DNA of 64,000 bases from Brevibacterium sp. XM4083. Its GTDB lineage: Bacteria; Actinomycetota; Actinomycetes; Actinomycetales; Brevibacteriaceae. Position numbers and translations under genes: made by a program. Where the stretch lies: NCBI RefSeq assembly GCF_006489205.2, contig NZ_VFYR02000005.1:248001-312000 (forward strand), read 5' to 3'. Positions 51,831 through 60,795 of the stretch are shown in pieces; positions within the stretch are counted from its first letter, which is position 1, and every line of letters starts with the position of its first letter. Below the pieces are notes generated by a model. That model had not been told where the DNA came from, searched no databases, and worked only from the letters and a program-made list of their open reading frames with translations.

Positions 51831-52426
51831 ATGTCACCGCCGACACCGATGCTCCCGACCCCGACGCTCACCACGGACCGTCTTCGCCTGGGGCCGTTCG
51901 CGGAGGCCGACGCCGAGGCGCTCTATGCGCTGCAGTCGAATGCGCGGGTGCTCGAGTACTGGGATTCGCCGCCGTGGACCGAGCGGACGATGATCGCGCG
52001 TTTCATGGCCGGCTGCCGGAACGTTTCATGGCCGGCTGCCGGAACATGGCAGAGAACGGGACCGGCGCACGGGTGGCCGTCGAACGGAGCGCAGACGCCG
52101 CGTTCATCGGCTGGGTCACGTTCAACAGCTGGAACCCCGATTTCCGGAGCGGATCCCTGGGATTCTGCTTCGCCGAGGAGGTCTGGGGACGCGGTTACGC
52201 GACCGAGGCGGCGAGGGCCACGCTGGCGTGGGCGTTCGACGCCCTCGACCTCAATCGTGTGCAGGCCGAAGCCGACACGCGCAACATCGGTTCGGCCCGC
52301 GTGCTCGAGAGGCTCGGCTTTCGCCGGGAGGGGACCCTGCGCGAGGACTGCATCGTGGGCGGTGTGGTCTCCGATTCCTGGGTCTACGGGCTGCTGCGGA
52401 GGGAGTGGGACCATGGCCCGGATTGA
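51831..52426 (+). pseudogene. RimJ/RimL-type GNAT acetyltransferase, disrupted by a 23-bp duplication
   Basis: The first frame (TPTLTTDRLRLGPFAEADAEALYALQ, up to MIARFMAGCRN) and a second frame (NMAENGTGARVAVERSADAAFIGWV, then WGRGYATEAARATLAWAFD) are halves of one acetyltransferase. A 23-bp tandem duplication shifts the frame exactly at their junction. Removing one copy restores a 190-residue protein with all GNAT motifs, so the inactivation is recent or reversible. The alternative is a sequencing or assembly error. Confidence 0.85.
51999..52045 (+). repeat. 23-bp tandem duplication inside the GNAT gene
   Basis: CGTTTCATGGCCGGCTGCCG plus three bases is present twice in direct succession (24-nt identical windows overlapping by one base). 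The unit is not a multiple of three, so copy number decides the frame. Confidence 0.9.
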
Positions 52427-52506
52427 GCTGCGTCCGCTGCTCGGCTATGTTCAGGCGACCGTCACCGATGGTGGCGGCACAGCGGAGATTGTTTGGGTGG
52501 GCAACG

Positions 52507-53229
52507 GTGGGTGACTACCATCCGTGGATCGTCGAGCTCTATGACAGCGACAATCCCGGTGGCGCCGACCATGAGTACTTCGGTGCGCTCGCTCACCGAA
52601 TAGGTGCCCGATGGATCCTCGACCTCGGCTGCGGGACGGGATTGCTCACGCGCTCGCTCGCCGTGGACGGACGCCGAGTCGTCGGAATCGATCCGTCGGC
52701 CGCGATGATCGCCTTCGCGGCGAGTCGAGATGAAGGACAGCGCGTCGAATGGATCAACGGCGATTCGACTGCGGTCCCGGCCGAGCGCTTCGACCTCGTC
52801 ATCATGTCGGGAAACGTAGCCCAGCACATCAGCGACCCCGACTGGCAGGGCACTCTCCTCGACGTCCGCGCTGCACTGCGCACAAATGGAGTCCTGGTTT
52901 TCGAGAGCCGCAATCCGAGCGCTCGCGCGTGGGAGACGTGGTCGCAGCCCGAGGCGACGACGCGGATGACCGAACACGGGCCGCTGGAGGAATGGGCCGA
53001 TGTCGACGACCTCGGCGAAGGTCGCATCCACGTCCGGTTCTCGAATCGTTTCGTCGACACCGATGAGGTCCTCGTTGAGGACGAGACCTTCGTCTTCCGC
53101 AGCAGGGAAACGCTGGAAGCACAGCTGACCGCAGCCGGGTTCACCGTCACCGAGGTGTGGGGTTCCTGGTCGCGCCGAGCATTCGTCGGAACCGAACCGC
53201 TCATCATCATCGAGGCGCAGGCAGTGTGA
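52507..53229 (+). CDS. Class I SAM-dependent methyltransferase (second copy)
   Basis: About 240 residues: ILDLGCGTGLLTRSLA (motif I), GIDPSAAM, FDLVIMSGNVAQHI and LVFESRNPSARAWETW. It is paralogous to the methyltransferase near 24 kb. The GTG start (VGDYHPWIVELYD) gives the usual family length. In-frame ATGs at 52447 and 52468 are alternatives. It lies 80 nt after the broken acetyltransferase. Substrate unknown. Confidence 0.83.
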   Translation: MGDYHPWIVELYDSDNPGGADHEYFGALAHRIGARWILDLGCGTGLLTRSLAVDGRRVVGIDPSAAMIAFAASRDEGQRVEWINGDSTAVPAERFDLVIMSGNVAQHISDPDWQGTLLDVRAALRTNGVLVFESRNPSARAWETWSQPEATTRMTEHGPLEEWADVDDLGEGRIHVRFSNRFVDTDEVLVEDETFVFRSRETLEAQLTAAGFTVTEVWGSWSRRAFVGTEPLIIIEAQAV

Positions 53230-53280
53230 TCGGCGCGTAGACTGCGTCGGGTCAGCCGTCCGCGCAGAAGGGGGTCCGTC

Positions 53281-53679
53281 GTGTTCACCGCGCCGCCGCT
53301 CGTCATCGCCGTCGTCCTGTTCCTGGTGCGCGGTCTGCTCGCCTTCACGTTCTTCCACGAATCACTGCTCAAGCTCAAGGACGTGCGCCGCTTCGCGAAG
53401 AACGACGGCCTGCCGCTGCCGCTGGCCTGGTTCGTGCCGATCGCGGAGTTCGCCGCCGCCCTGTCGTTCGCCACCGGTGTGCTCGCCCAATTCGCCGGCA
53501 TCGGCGTCGTCGTGCTCATGCTCATCACGATCTCGATGCAGAACTTCCGGTGGCACAGCAAGTACTGGGCCGCCGACAACGGGTGGGAGTACGACCTCTT
53601 CCTCCTCACCCTCGCCGCGGTGATCGCAGTCTTCGGCGCCGGCCCGATCGCGATCCCGACACTCTTCGGCATGGCGTAG
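53281..53679 (+). CDS. DoxX family membrane protein
   Basis: A 132-residue protein with four helices (LVIAVVLFLVRGLLAFTFF, WFVPIAEFAAALSFATGVLAQFAGIGVVVLML, LFLLTLAAVIAVFGAGPIAI) and the DoxX-type KLKDVRRFAKNDGLP loop after helix 1. GTG start with AGAAGGGGG upstream. A TAGACT box at 53238-53243 is its probable -10. DoxX proteins appear in oxidative-stress complexes, but the role is unproven. Confidence 0.84.
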   Translation: MFTAPPLVIAVVLFLVRGLLAFTFFHESLLKLKDVRRFAKNDGLPLPLAWFVPIAEFAAALSFATGVLAQFAGIGVVVLMLITISMQNFRWHSKYWAADNGWEYDLFLLTLAAVIAVFGAGPIAIPTLFGMA

Positions 53680-53694
53680 CGGGATCAGCCGAGG

Positions 53695-54189
53695 TCAGCG
53701 GGGCACTCCGGCGGCATAGGCCGCCTGCCCGGCGTGCTGGGCGGCATCGTCGACGATCGAGACGAGGCGGACGCCGCGGGTCACCGGGGGAGTCCAGTTC
53801 TCATCGATGACGACGTCGAAGTCCTCCGCGCTCAGCCGGTTCGCGTAGTCGATGAGGGCGCTGAGTGCAGCGGTGGCGTAGTCGACGAGGAGCCCCTGAT
53901 CGTTGACGACGATCTCCGAGGCCTGCTCGGGGGTGTGCCCGTAGCCGATGGTGTCGCCGATCGGACCGAGGTCGAAGCGGTCGCGGTACCGCTCCCACAC
54001 CTGGTCCTCACCGGTGAGGCCGGCGAGCTGGACATCGACCTCGCGTCCGATGTGCCACAGCAGCCACGCGACCGAATTGGGATGGGACCCCGGGTGAGCG
54101 TTGAGCTCCTCGGGGGTGAGTGTCGGGAGGTTCGCGATCGTCTCGAGGGGACGCTTGGCGACATCGGCGAAGAGCTCAGTGATCGTCAT
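53695..54189 (-). CDS. DinB-like (DUF664) protein
   Basis: A 164-residue four-helix DinB-fold protein: ETIANLPTLTPEELNAHPGSHPNSVAWLLWHIGREVDVQLAGLTGE contains a likely metal-site His (LLWHIGREVD), and the C-terminal DDAAQHAGQAAYAAG supplies another. Such proteins are often mycothiol-dependent S-transferases in mycothiol producers, which this organism appears to be. Substrate unknown. Start at MTITELFADV. Confidence 0.85.
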   Translation of the reverse strand: MTITELFADVAKRPLETIANLPTLTPEELNAHPGSHPNSVAWLLWHIGREVDVQLAGLTGEDQVWERYRDRFDLGPIGDTIGYGHTPEQASEIVVNDQGLLVDYATAALSALIDYANRLSAEDFDVVIDENWTPPVTRGVRLVSIVDDAAQHAGQAAYAAGVPR

Positions 54190-54378
54190 GCCTCCTATTG
54201 TCCTCCGGCAGGGCCGGTTTGAGAGGTGCCGCGCACAGAATTCTTCAGCCCGTCCCTTCCCCGGGATGACGGCGATCGCACGCGATCGGCACCAAACGCC
54301 GGGCCGCCTCGGCGGAATAAATGATCGCCGGTCGCGGCTGTTGTGGGCACCACCCATCGTCAACGAAGGAGCAAGCAC

Positions 54379-55065
54379 ATGTCGGACTCAGGTCGCGTCG
54401 TCATCCTCGGCGGACACGGGAAGGTCGCCCTGCTGGCGGCCCCGAAGCTCACGGCCGCCGGCTTCGCCGTCGACTCGGTCATCCGCAACCCCGACCAGGC
54501 CGGCGACGTCGAAGCCGCCGGGGCGCATCCGGTCGTCCTCGACATCGAAACCGCGGACACCGATGCCCTCGCCGAGGTGTTCGCCGGTGCCGCGGCGATC
54601 GTTTTCTCCGCGGGGGCCGGCGGCGGCAGCCCCGAGCGGACCAAGGCCGTCGACCTCGAGGCCGCCAAACGCGCGATCGACGCCGCCGAACAGGCCGGAG
54701 TCAAGCGCTTCGTCATGGTCTCCTTTGCCAGTGCGAGCGTCGACCGCGACCGCGTCGACCCCGAGAGCTCGTTCTACCCCTACGTCGAGGCCAAGGCCGG
54801 GGCGGACGCCTACCTGCGTGAGAGCCCGCTCGACTACACGATTCTCGGACCCGGCGGTCTGACCCTCGAGCCCTCCAGCGGCAAGGTCCTCATCGCCGAT
54901 GCGGCCGGCGATCTCGATGGTGAACGCCCGGCAGACGTGGTGCGGGTGACCTCCCGCGAACTCGTCGCTGATGTCATCACCTACGTCATCGCCAATGACG
55001 CCGACGTGCGAGAGACCGTGAACTTCTACGACGGTGCGACCCCGCTCGCCGAGGCTCTCAGCTGA
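54379..55065 (+). CDS. NAD(P)-binding atypical SDR protein
   Basis: A 228-residue protein with a Rossmann start GRVVILGGHGKVALLAAPKL, AAAIVFSAGAGGGSPERT, VKRFVMVSFASASVDR and YVEAKAGADAYLRESPLDYTILGPGGLT. This is the YwnB/BVR-B-like NAD(P)H-binding group. Catalysis is untested in many members. Start at MSDSGR. Its 3' end overlaps the convergent RibD gene by 8 nt. Confidence 0.88.
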   Translation: MSDSGRVVILGGHGKVALLAAPKLTAAGFAVDSVIRNPDQAGDVEAAGAHPVVLDIETADTDALAEVFAGAAAIVFSAGAGGGSPERTKAVDLEAAKRAIDAAEQAGVKRFVMVSFASASVDRDRVDPESSFYPYVEAKAGADAYLRESPLDYTILGPGGLTLEPSSGKVLIADAAGDLDGERPADVVRVTSRELVADVITYVIANDADVRETVNFYDGATPLAEALS

Positions 55066-55696
55066 GCCGATTCCACAGCCGGTGAGTCAGTCCGCTGGGC
55101 GTGCTCACCGATTCGAGAGCGAAGCGCTCGTCGATGACGCCGGGATCGTCCCACAGTCGCACCCCGGTGCCGAGGACGATCGGCACGGTGATCGTGTGCA
55201 TGAAGTCGACGAGGTCGGCGTCGAGGAACTGTCTGATCGTCGACGGGCCGCCGCCGAGCCGGACATCGAGTCCGCCGGCGGCGGCCTTTGCCGTCTCCAG
55301 GGCCGTGGCGGGGTCGGCGTCGATGAAGTGGAAGACGGTGCCGTTGGCGAACTCGATGGGCGGCCGGGGATGGTGGGTGAGGATCAAGCACGGAGTCCCG
55401 AACGGCGGCGCATCATCCCACCACCCCTGCCAGCCGTCGTCGGGCCACGGTCCGGTCTGAGGGCCGAACTTCTTGCGGCCCATGATCTCGGCGCCGATGC
55501 CCTGGCCCCACGTGCTGAAGAGCGCACGGTCGACGGTGATCGGGGCATCAGCGCGATCGACGCCCATGATGACTCGACCGTCGAAGCGGGAGAAGAGCGC
55601 CGCGGCGTTGCCGATGGGCTCATCAAAGGTGACGTGGTCGCCCGCGGCGAAGCCGTCGAGGGAGACGAAGAGATTGTGAATGCGCGTGCGGAACAT
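55058..55696 (-). CDS. RibD C-terminal-domain (dihydrofolate-reductase-fold) protein
   Basis: A 212-residue protein of the RibD_C/YyaP group: NLFVSLDGFAAGDHVTFDEP, AEIMGRKKFGPQTG, PCLILTHHPRPP and DVRLGGGPSTIRQFLDADLVDFMHTITVPIVLGTGVRLWDD. It binds NADPH and reduces an unknown heterocycle or aldehyde. It is divergent from an HxlR regulator, its likely controller. Confidence 0.88.
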   Translation of the reverse strand: MFRTRIHNLFVSLDGFAAGDHVTFDEPIGNAAALFSRFDGRVIMGVDRADAPITVDRALFSTWGQGIGAEIMGRKKFGPQTGPWPDDGWQGWWDDAPPFGTPCLILTHHPRPPIEFANGTVFHFIDADPATALETAKAAAGGLDVRLGGGPSTIRQFLDADLVDFMHTITVPIVLGTGVRLWDDPGVIDERFALESVSTPSGLTHRLWNRLS

Positions 55697-55718
55697 CGTT
55701 GTCCTCCGGAGCCGGTCG

Positions 55719-55733
55719 ATTGTCGGCGACAAT
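55719..55733. promoter_or_regulatory. Operator-like palindrome between RibD and HxlR genes
   Basis: ATTGTCG-G-CGACAAT is a perfect 15-bp dyad 22 bp before the RibD-gene start codon, in the 92-bp divergent gap. It is the best candidate for the HxlR binding site. Confidence 0.55.
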
Positions 55734-55788
55734 GGACCCCAGCGTAGGATGATGCACTTGCAGAACACAACCACCTGAGGGAGGGCGC

Positions 55789-56280
55789 GTGGCTGGGCAA
55801 CCGCGGTCAGGATGTGCGATCAATGCCGCCGTCGAGGTGCTCGGCGATTCGTGGAGCCTCATCATCCTCCGCGACATCGTCTTCGGCGGTCGCCGCCGCT
55901 TCCGGGAGCTGCTCACGCAGAACAACGAGGACATCGCCTCGAACATCCTCGCGAGCCGACTGAGGAAACTGGTGGACGAAGGGCTCCTGACCAAGGCGGA
56001 GGCGGTCCGTGGTCAGAAGGTGACCTACTCCCTCACCGAGGCGGGGATCCAGACCCTGCCGGTCATGGTTGCACTCGGAACCTGGGGGATGACCTACAGG
56101 CAGACCTCGCGCGAACTCACCGTGCGCTCCCGCCTCCTCGCCGAATCACCGGATCTCGTGGACGGGCTCATCGACGAACTGCGCGAGACCCACCTCGGCG
56201 TTCCGCGTCCCGATCCGGATTCACCGCGCGCTTCAGAACGGCTGCAGGCTGCCTTCGAAGCGGAGATCGCCGGAAGCTGA
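55789..56280 (+). CDS. HxlR-family transcriptional regulator
   Basis: A 163-residue winged-helix protein: CAINAAVEVLGDSWSLIILRDIVFGGRRRFRELL, then SNILASRLRKLVDEGLLTK and YSLTEAG. The Cys near the N terminus is the conserved redox/thiol-sensing position in several HxlR members. The longer-than-usual C-terminal extension (~60 residues) is helical. GTG start after GAGGGAGGG. Probably autoregulates and controls the divergent RibD gene. Confidence 0.9.
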   Translation: MAGQPRSGCAINAAVEVLGDSWSLIILRDIVFGGRRRFRELLTQNNEDIASNILASRLRKLVDEGLLTKAEAVRGQKVTYSLTEAGIQTLPVMVALGTWGMTYRQTSRELTVRSRLLAESPDLVDGLIDELRETHLGVPRPDPDSPRASERLQAAFEAEIAGS

Positions 56281-56383
56281 GTCGATCGTCGAACCTGGTT
56301 GCGGCCGGCGCCGATGATCGGTGGATTGCCGTGCTGAGGTCGCTTGGACGATTCTGTTGTCTGATCCTTCGAGGTGTGGTTCC

Positions 56384-56575
56384 ATGGAAAAAGCAGTTGC
56401 AGAATGCAATCGCCTTGGTCTGAATACTGATCCCGAAGGAGCGATCATGGAGAGCAGACTCATGGCCGGCATCAGCGTCGGCAGCGAGCAGGACTCGCCG
56501 TCCCCTGGGGTCGGGTGCCGCATTCTCCCGATCACCGATCCGGACGGAGACCAGGTGGTGTTCTTCGGTGAGTGA
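56384..56575 (+). pseudogene. Fragment of a VOC family protein
   Basis: A 63-codon frame ending RILPITDPDGDQVVFFGE, the usual last strand of a VOC module (D-P-D-G-N-x-x-x-F/W), preceded by EKAVAECNRLG. The rest of the module is missing, so this is probably a remnant. It overlaps the SRPBCC start by 8 nt, which could allow translational coupling. Confidence 0.45.
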
Positions 56576-57038
56576 GTTCGCAGACGATCAGGGCGCACCT
56601 GTGACCGCGACGATCAGCCTCGGTGCTGATATCGCACACCCGGTCTCTGCAGTGTGGACCGCCTTCGCCGATACAGATCAGCGCGTGCAGTGGGGAGTCC
56701 CCGAAGGGGAGGAGATGGTCTGCGACATCGACGAATTCCGCCCCGGTGGATCGATCCGCGCCCGTTGCGGGGCGCCTGGAGCACTGGAGTTCGCATCGAC
56801 TGGGCAGTACTGCGCTCTCATGCCGGAGCGTCACATCGTGACCACCGAGACGCTTACCAAAGCCGACGAGATCCTCTCGACCGCCATCATCACCTGGACC
56901 CTGACGGCCACCTCGACAGGCACCAGAGTCGAGCTCGTCGACCAGGTCGTTTCGTTCGTCGGTCAGGGGATGATCGACGGTCACCGCAACGGCCACGACA
57001 TCTGCCTGCGACAGCTCGGCGCATTCCTCAGTTCGTGA
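56568..57038 (+). CDS. SRPBCC (AHSA1/START-like) protein
   Basis: A 156-residue protein: ATISLGADIAHPVSAVWTAFADTDQRVQWGVPEGEE is the AHSA1 opening, followed by FRPGGSIRARCGAPG and a long C-terminal helix (GMIDGHRNGHDICLRQLGAF). Such proteins often partner ArsR or HxlR regulators; an HxlR gene lies just upstream. Ligand unknown. It overlaps the convergent PfkB gene by 11 nt. Confidence 0.84.
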   Translation: MSEFADDQGAPVTATISLGADIAHPVSAVWTAFADTDQRVQWGVPEGEEMVCDIDEFRPGGSIRARCGAPGALEFASTGQYCALMPERHIVTTETLTKADEILSTAIITWTLTATSTGTRVELVDQVVSFVGQGMIDGHRNGHDICLRQLGAFLSS

Positions 57039-57915
57039 GATCCGCAGCCCACGGAAGGTCGGCGCCAATACGGCCGACGGTGATCCCGGCCAGAGCCGAT
57101 GCCATGTCGCCCAATGACGTCAGCTCCGCAATGCCGAGGTCGGACACCGCCGACGTCGCGGCATGCAGATCGTGGATGAGGGAGACCATGAACGTGTCCC
57201 CGGCCCCGATCGTATCCGCGACGTCGACCCGAGCCGAAGCCACCCTCACCCGCGCCGAGGCGGTCGCCAGGATTGCGCCCTCACCCCCGCGAGTCATCGC
57301 CACCAGGTCCGGACCAAGGCCGAGCAGGCGATCGACCTGTGCTTCTTCGGCGAGGTCGGGGTAGAGCCAATCGGCATCGACATCGCTGAGCTTGAGGACG
57401 TCGACGCGTGCGGCGAGTTCTTCGAAGCGGGCCAACGCCGCCGCGTGCCCGCCGATGATCGTCGGTCGGATGTTCGGGTCGAACGTCACCAGTCGCGTCG
57501 ACGCGCGGTGGTCGTCGAGCAGGTCGTCGATCGTCGCTGCCCCGGGTGACAGGAATGCCGCGATCGACCCGATGTGGAGGGCCTCCCAGCGCTCATCTTT
57601 GACCGGTGTCGGATCGGGATTCCAGCGCAGGTGGAAGTCGTATTCAGCCGACCCGTCGGCGGAGAGCGTCGCGCGCGCGGTCGAGGTCGCACCCTGAGGG
57701 GACGCGTGGACGGTGACGTTCGAGGCCCGCAGGTGGGAGAGGACGAATCCGCCGTGGAAGTCATTTCCGAGGTCCGTGAGCAGAGCGACCTCGTCACCGA
57801 GGCGACCGAGGCCGAGTGCGACGTTGGCCGGTGCGCCTCCAGGGGCGTACCTGTCGGGTGCGTCGGGAGTCGCGACGATGTCGATGAGGGCCTCACCGAT
57901 GACGAGAGTGGTCAT
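57028..57915 (-). CDS. PfkB family sugar kinase (fructokinase-like)
   Basis: A 295-residue ribokinase-fold kinase. LVIGEALIDIVA and GGAPANVALGLGRLG (first PfkB signature) precede FDPNIRP and the catalytic DTIGAGDTFMVSL (second signature; Asp base at ~239). The overall sequence is closest to bacterial fructokinases (ScrK/FrcK), but the sugar cannot be fixed; no sugar transporter is adjacent. Confidence 0.88.
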   Translation of the reverse strand: MTTLVIGEALIDIVATPDAPDRYAPGGAPANVALGLGRLGDEVALLTDLGNDFHGGFVLSHLRASNVTVHASPQGATSTARATLSADGSAEYDFHLRWNPDPTPVKDERWEALHIGSIAAFLSPGAATIDDLLDDHRASTRLVTFDPNIRPTIIGGHAAALARFEELAARVDVLKLSDVDADWLYPDLAEEAQVDRLLGLGPDLVAMTRGGEGAILATASARVRVASARVDVADTIGAGDTFMVSLIHDLHAATSAVSDLGIAELTSLGDMASALAGITVGRIGADLPWAADLTN

Positions 57916-58117
57916 CTGCTCAGTCTATGGATCGGCGGTGGTCGTCGATGCTGAATCGTCTGATCGCGCGGGAGCGGTTCTCGGTGCGCAGCCCGGGATG
58001 CGACCCGATGTGGACGGCTCGGGCAATCGCACACCGGGGAAGGAGAATCGTAGATGACTCGAAACTCTCTGTGACCTGAGTCTCTCTCATGTCAGTGCCG
58101 GATGGCACCGTGAGGTC

Positions 58118-58840
58118 ATGGACAACATCACGGAGAACCCAGAGATCAGGCACCTCGACGACGATTCAGAGTCGCGGCTCAACCCCCTGCCGGGAGAATG
58201 CGTCGTCTGCTTCGTCCACCGACAACTCGCCGAGTTCGGGTGCGACGACACTCATCGCTTCGCCGAGCGCTTCCGGGAGCAGACGGCACCGAGGGCTACC
58301 GCACTGATCCCGCGACTGCGAGGAATGGGAGCAGAGCACTGCGACTGCCAATTGTTCCGCGAAGTCTTCACCTTCGCACCACGGCCGCTGCTGGCTCGGG
58401 GCATCTTCGCTTCGACCATCGGCGGCAGGTTGGATGCCGAAGAGCTGACCGACATCGGAGTGTTCGCTGACCCGAGAGGGGACGGACGCGGCATCGGATA
58501 CGGCCACCTGAAGACGGGCCGAACCGTCGATCGGTTCGACTGGTCGGACCGGCGCGAATACGTCGACACCGCCGGGTACGACGACGGAGTCGGATTCCCC
58601 GGCATGGACGGTCCCGCCGGATACACCGACATCTTCGGTTTCGCGGAGGACGACTACCCGTTCGGGCGCGAACGAGTCGACGCCCCGACACCGGCAGCGA
58701 TCTATCTCTGCTGTCAGTACGTCCGCCGCGGCTCGACACAGGCATGCGGCAATTGGCAACGGGGGAGACGACGTTCGCGGTGGGCGGACCAGTGGAGGAT
58801 GATGCCGCCGGACTACTCCAGCGGCCCCAGTCCCTTCTGA
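58118..58840 (+). CDS. DUF2695 domain protein
   Basis: A 240-residue protein. Residues ~27-90 match DUF2695: CVVCFVHRQLAEFGCDDTHRFAERF, then EHCDCQLFREVF, with a potential metal site formed by CxxC, His and the CDC motif. The C-terminal 140 residues are Gly/Asp/Arg rich, unlike a known domain, and may be disordered. Function unknown. The stop lies 38 nt before the nucleoside hydrolase start. Confidence 0.7.
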   Translation: MDNITENPEIRHLDDDSESRLNPLPGECVVCFVHRQLAEFGCDDTHRFAERFREQTAPRATALIPRLRGMGAEHCDCQLFREVFTFAPRPLLARGIFASTIGGRLDAEELTDIGVFADPRGDGRGIGYGHLKTGRTVDRFDWSDRREYVDTAGYDDGVGFPGMDGPAGYTDIFGFAEDDYPFGRERVDAPTPAAIYLCCQYVRRGSTQACGNWQRGRRRSRWADQWRMMPPDYSSGPSPF

Positions 58841-58877
58841 CAGCTCTCCGGGTCGGCAGATCCGGCAGAATGACCGT

Positions 58878-59960
58878 ATGACTCTGCCGCTCTTCCTCGA
58901 CTGCGACCCGGGCATCGACGACGCGATCGCGCTCGCCTACCTCCTCTGCCAGGACGACATCGACGTCGTCGGCATCGCCGCCTCGGGCGGGAACGTCCCC
59001 ACCGCGCAGGTCGTCGAGAACACGCTGGGGTGGCTCACGCTCGCCGGACGCGACGACATCCCCGTCCACCCGGGCCATGCCCTGCCGCTGGTTCGCCAGG
59101 AATCAGCGGGCGCACAGACGCCACCCGGACCGACTGCGGGAGAGCCCGAGACCGCCGACATCGAGTACGCGGACCTCACCCACGGTCAGACCGGTGCCGG
59201 GTACGCCGCCCTGCCGGAACCGACGGTGCCGCTCAGCCCCACCTCGGCGGCACAGGCATGGGTCGACGCCGCCCGCGCGCACCCCGGCGAGCTCATCGGC
59301 ATCGTCATCGGGCCGTCGACGAACCTCGCGCTCGCCCTGGAGATCGAACCCCGGCTGCCTCTCCTGCTCCGCCGTCTCTTCATCATGGGCGGGGCCTTCA
59401 ACTACCGCGGCAACACGCACCCGACGACGGAATGGAACGTCACCTTCGACCCCGAATCGACCGCCGCCGTCCTCGCGGCATTCGACCGGGCCCGTCGCGA
59501 GCTCCCCGACATCGCTCTGCCCGTCATCGCCCCGATCGAAGCCACCGAAGCCGTGGCGATGACCCCCGAACGCTGGGCGGCCATCCTCTCAGGCGATGCG
59601 GACGACCGGTGGCACGCCGTGCTCCGCGAACTCGGCGAGGCCCTGCGCTTCTACTTCGAGTTCCACGAATGGGACGGACTCGGCTACCTCGCCCACATCC
59701 ACGACCCCTTCGTCGTCGCCTGCGCCCTCGCGTGGGCCCGCGAACCCGACCGGCCGGAGAGCACCCTGCCCTGGGCGCGAAGCGCCACAGCACCGGTCGA
59801 CGTCGAACTCACCGGTACACTCACACGAGGCGAAACCGTCGCCGACTGGCTGGGGCGGTGGGGGAGAGAACCCAACGCAGAGATCATCCGCTCGATCGCT
59901 GCCGACCTCTTCCTCGACCACCTCGGCGCCACACTGAAGAAGGGACCACACCATGGTTAG
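58878..59960 (+). CDS. Nucleoside hydrolase (IunH/RihA-like)
   Basis: A 360-residue N-ribosyl hydrolase. The calcium-binding PLFLDCDPGIDDAIAL, GNVPTAQVVENTL, IGPSTNLALAL, FIMGGAFNYRGN and the C-terminal HIHDPFVVACAL (His and Asp of the active site) are all present. It splits nucleosides to base and ribose. A 50-residue insertion at ~75-125 is Pro/Gly rich. It heads an operon with an ECF transporter whose S gene overlaps it by 8 nt, so the transporter most likely imports a nucleoside or base. A CAGAAT hexamer ends 6 nt before the ATG. Confidence 0.93.
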   Translation: MTLPLFLDCDPGIDDAIALAYLLCQDDIDVVGIAASGGNVPTAQVVENTLGWLTLAGRDDIPVHPGHALPLVRQESAGAQTPPGPTAGEPETADIEYADLTHGQTGAGYAALPEPTVPLSPTSAAQAWVDAARAHPGELIGIVIGPSTNLALALEIEPRLPLLLRRLFIMGGAFNYRGNTHPTTEWNVTFDPESTAAVLAAFDRARRELPDIALPVIAPIEATEAVAMTPERWAAILSGDADDRWHAVLRELGEALRFYFEFHEWDGLGYLAHIHDPFVVACALAWAREPDRPESTLPWARSATAPVDVELTGTLTRGETVADWLGRWGREPNAEIIRSIAADLFLDHLGATLKKGPHHG

Positions 59961-60795
59961 AGACACGACCACCCGCACCCTGTCTGGGCAGGGGCCAGCC
60001 GCACCGACTGGTCCCGGACAAACCCCCATCACTCTCACCCTCACCGTCCTCGGCACCGCCGTCATCCTCGCGACCTACCTCGTCGTCCTCCTCACGCAGC
60101 CCGCCAACCTCGGCACCGACCTCGGCCACACCACCCTGTGGGTCATGGCCGGGTACCTCGCCGGCGGCATCCTCCTCGCGGCCGGCACCCTGCCGCTCAT
60201 TCCGCGCAGCATCATCGCGCTCATCCCCGTAGCCATCGCCCTCAACATCGTCATCGGCCAGGTCGTCGGCACGCTCACCCCGATCCCGCTCTACCTCGAC
60301 TCCATCGGCACCGTGATGATCGGCGTTCTCGCCGGACCGGCAGCCGGAGCGTTCACCGGCATCATCTCGAACCTCATCTGGGGAGTGACCCTCAACCCCA
60401 GCGTCATCGCCTTCACCACCGGCGCTGCCTTCATCGGCGCCGCCGCCGGATGGGCCGCCCGCCTCGGCGCCTTCCGCACCCCCTGGTTCGCGGTTCTCAC
60501 CGGAGCGCTCGCGGGAATCCCCGCCGCAGCCCTCGGCGCCCCGGTGGCCGCCTACGTCTTCGGCGGCGGACTCGGGGCCGGCACCGGTGGCATCGTCGCG
60601 GTCCTCCAAGCGGCCGGACAGGAGATGCTCGCGGCGACACTGGCCCAGAGCATCGTCTCCGACATCATCGACAAGGCGCTGATCTTCGGCCTCGCTTACC
60701 TCGTGCTCCGCACCCTGCCCCGCCGGATCCTCGACAGGTACCCGTTCACCGAGCACAGCCGTCCCCCGCAGGCGCGCGCCGCGCGTCTGAGCTGA
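59953..60795 (+). CDS. ECF transporter substrate-binding S component
   Basis: A 280-residue membrane protein with about six helices. The central PIPLYLDSIGTVMIGVLAGPAAGAFTGIISNLIWGVTLNP is typical of S components, as is AALGAPVAAYVFGGG. The N-terminal ~30 residues are polar. It captures the substrate; given the coupled nucleoside hydrolase, a nucleoside or nucleobase is the likeliest ligand (inference). It abuts the T gene directly. Confidence 0.88.
   Translation: MVRDTTTRTLSGQGPAAPTGPGQTPITLTLTVLGTAVILATYLVVLLTQPANLGTDLGHTTLWVMAGYLAGGILLAAGTLPLIPRSIIALIPVAIALNIVIGQVVGTLTPIPLYLDSIGTVMIGVLAGPAAGAFTGIISNLIWGVTLNPSVIAFTTGAAFIGAAAGWAARLGAFRTPWFAVLTGALAGIPAAALGAPVAAYVFGGGLGAGTGGIVAVLQAAGQEMLAATLAQSIVSDIIDKALIFGLAYLVLRTLPRRILDRYPFTEHSRPPQARAARLS

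Noticed and set aside
57920..58153. A 77-codon minus-strand frame upstream of the DUF2695 gene
   Set aside because: It covers the promoter region and start of the DUF2695 gene and has no ribosome-binding site or domain.
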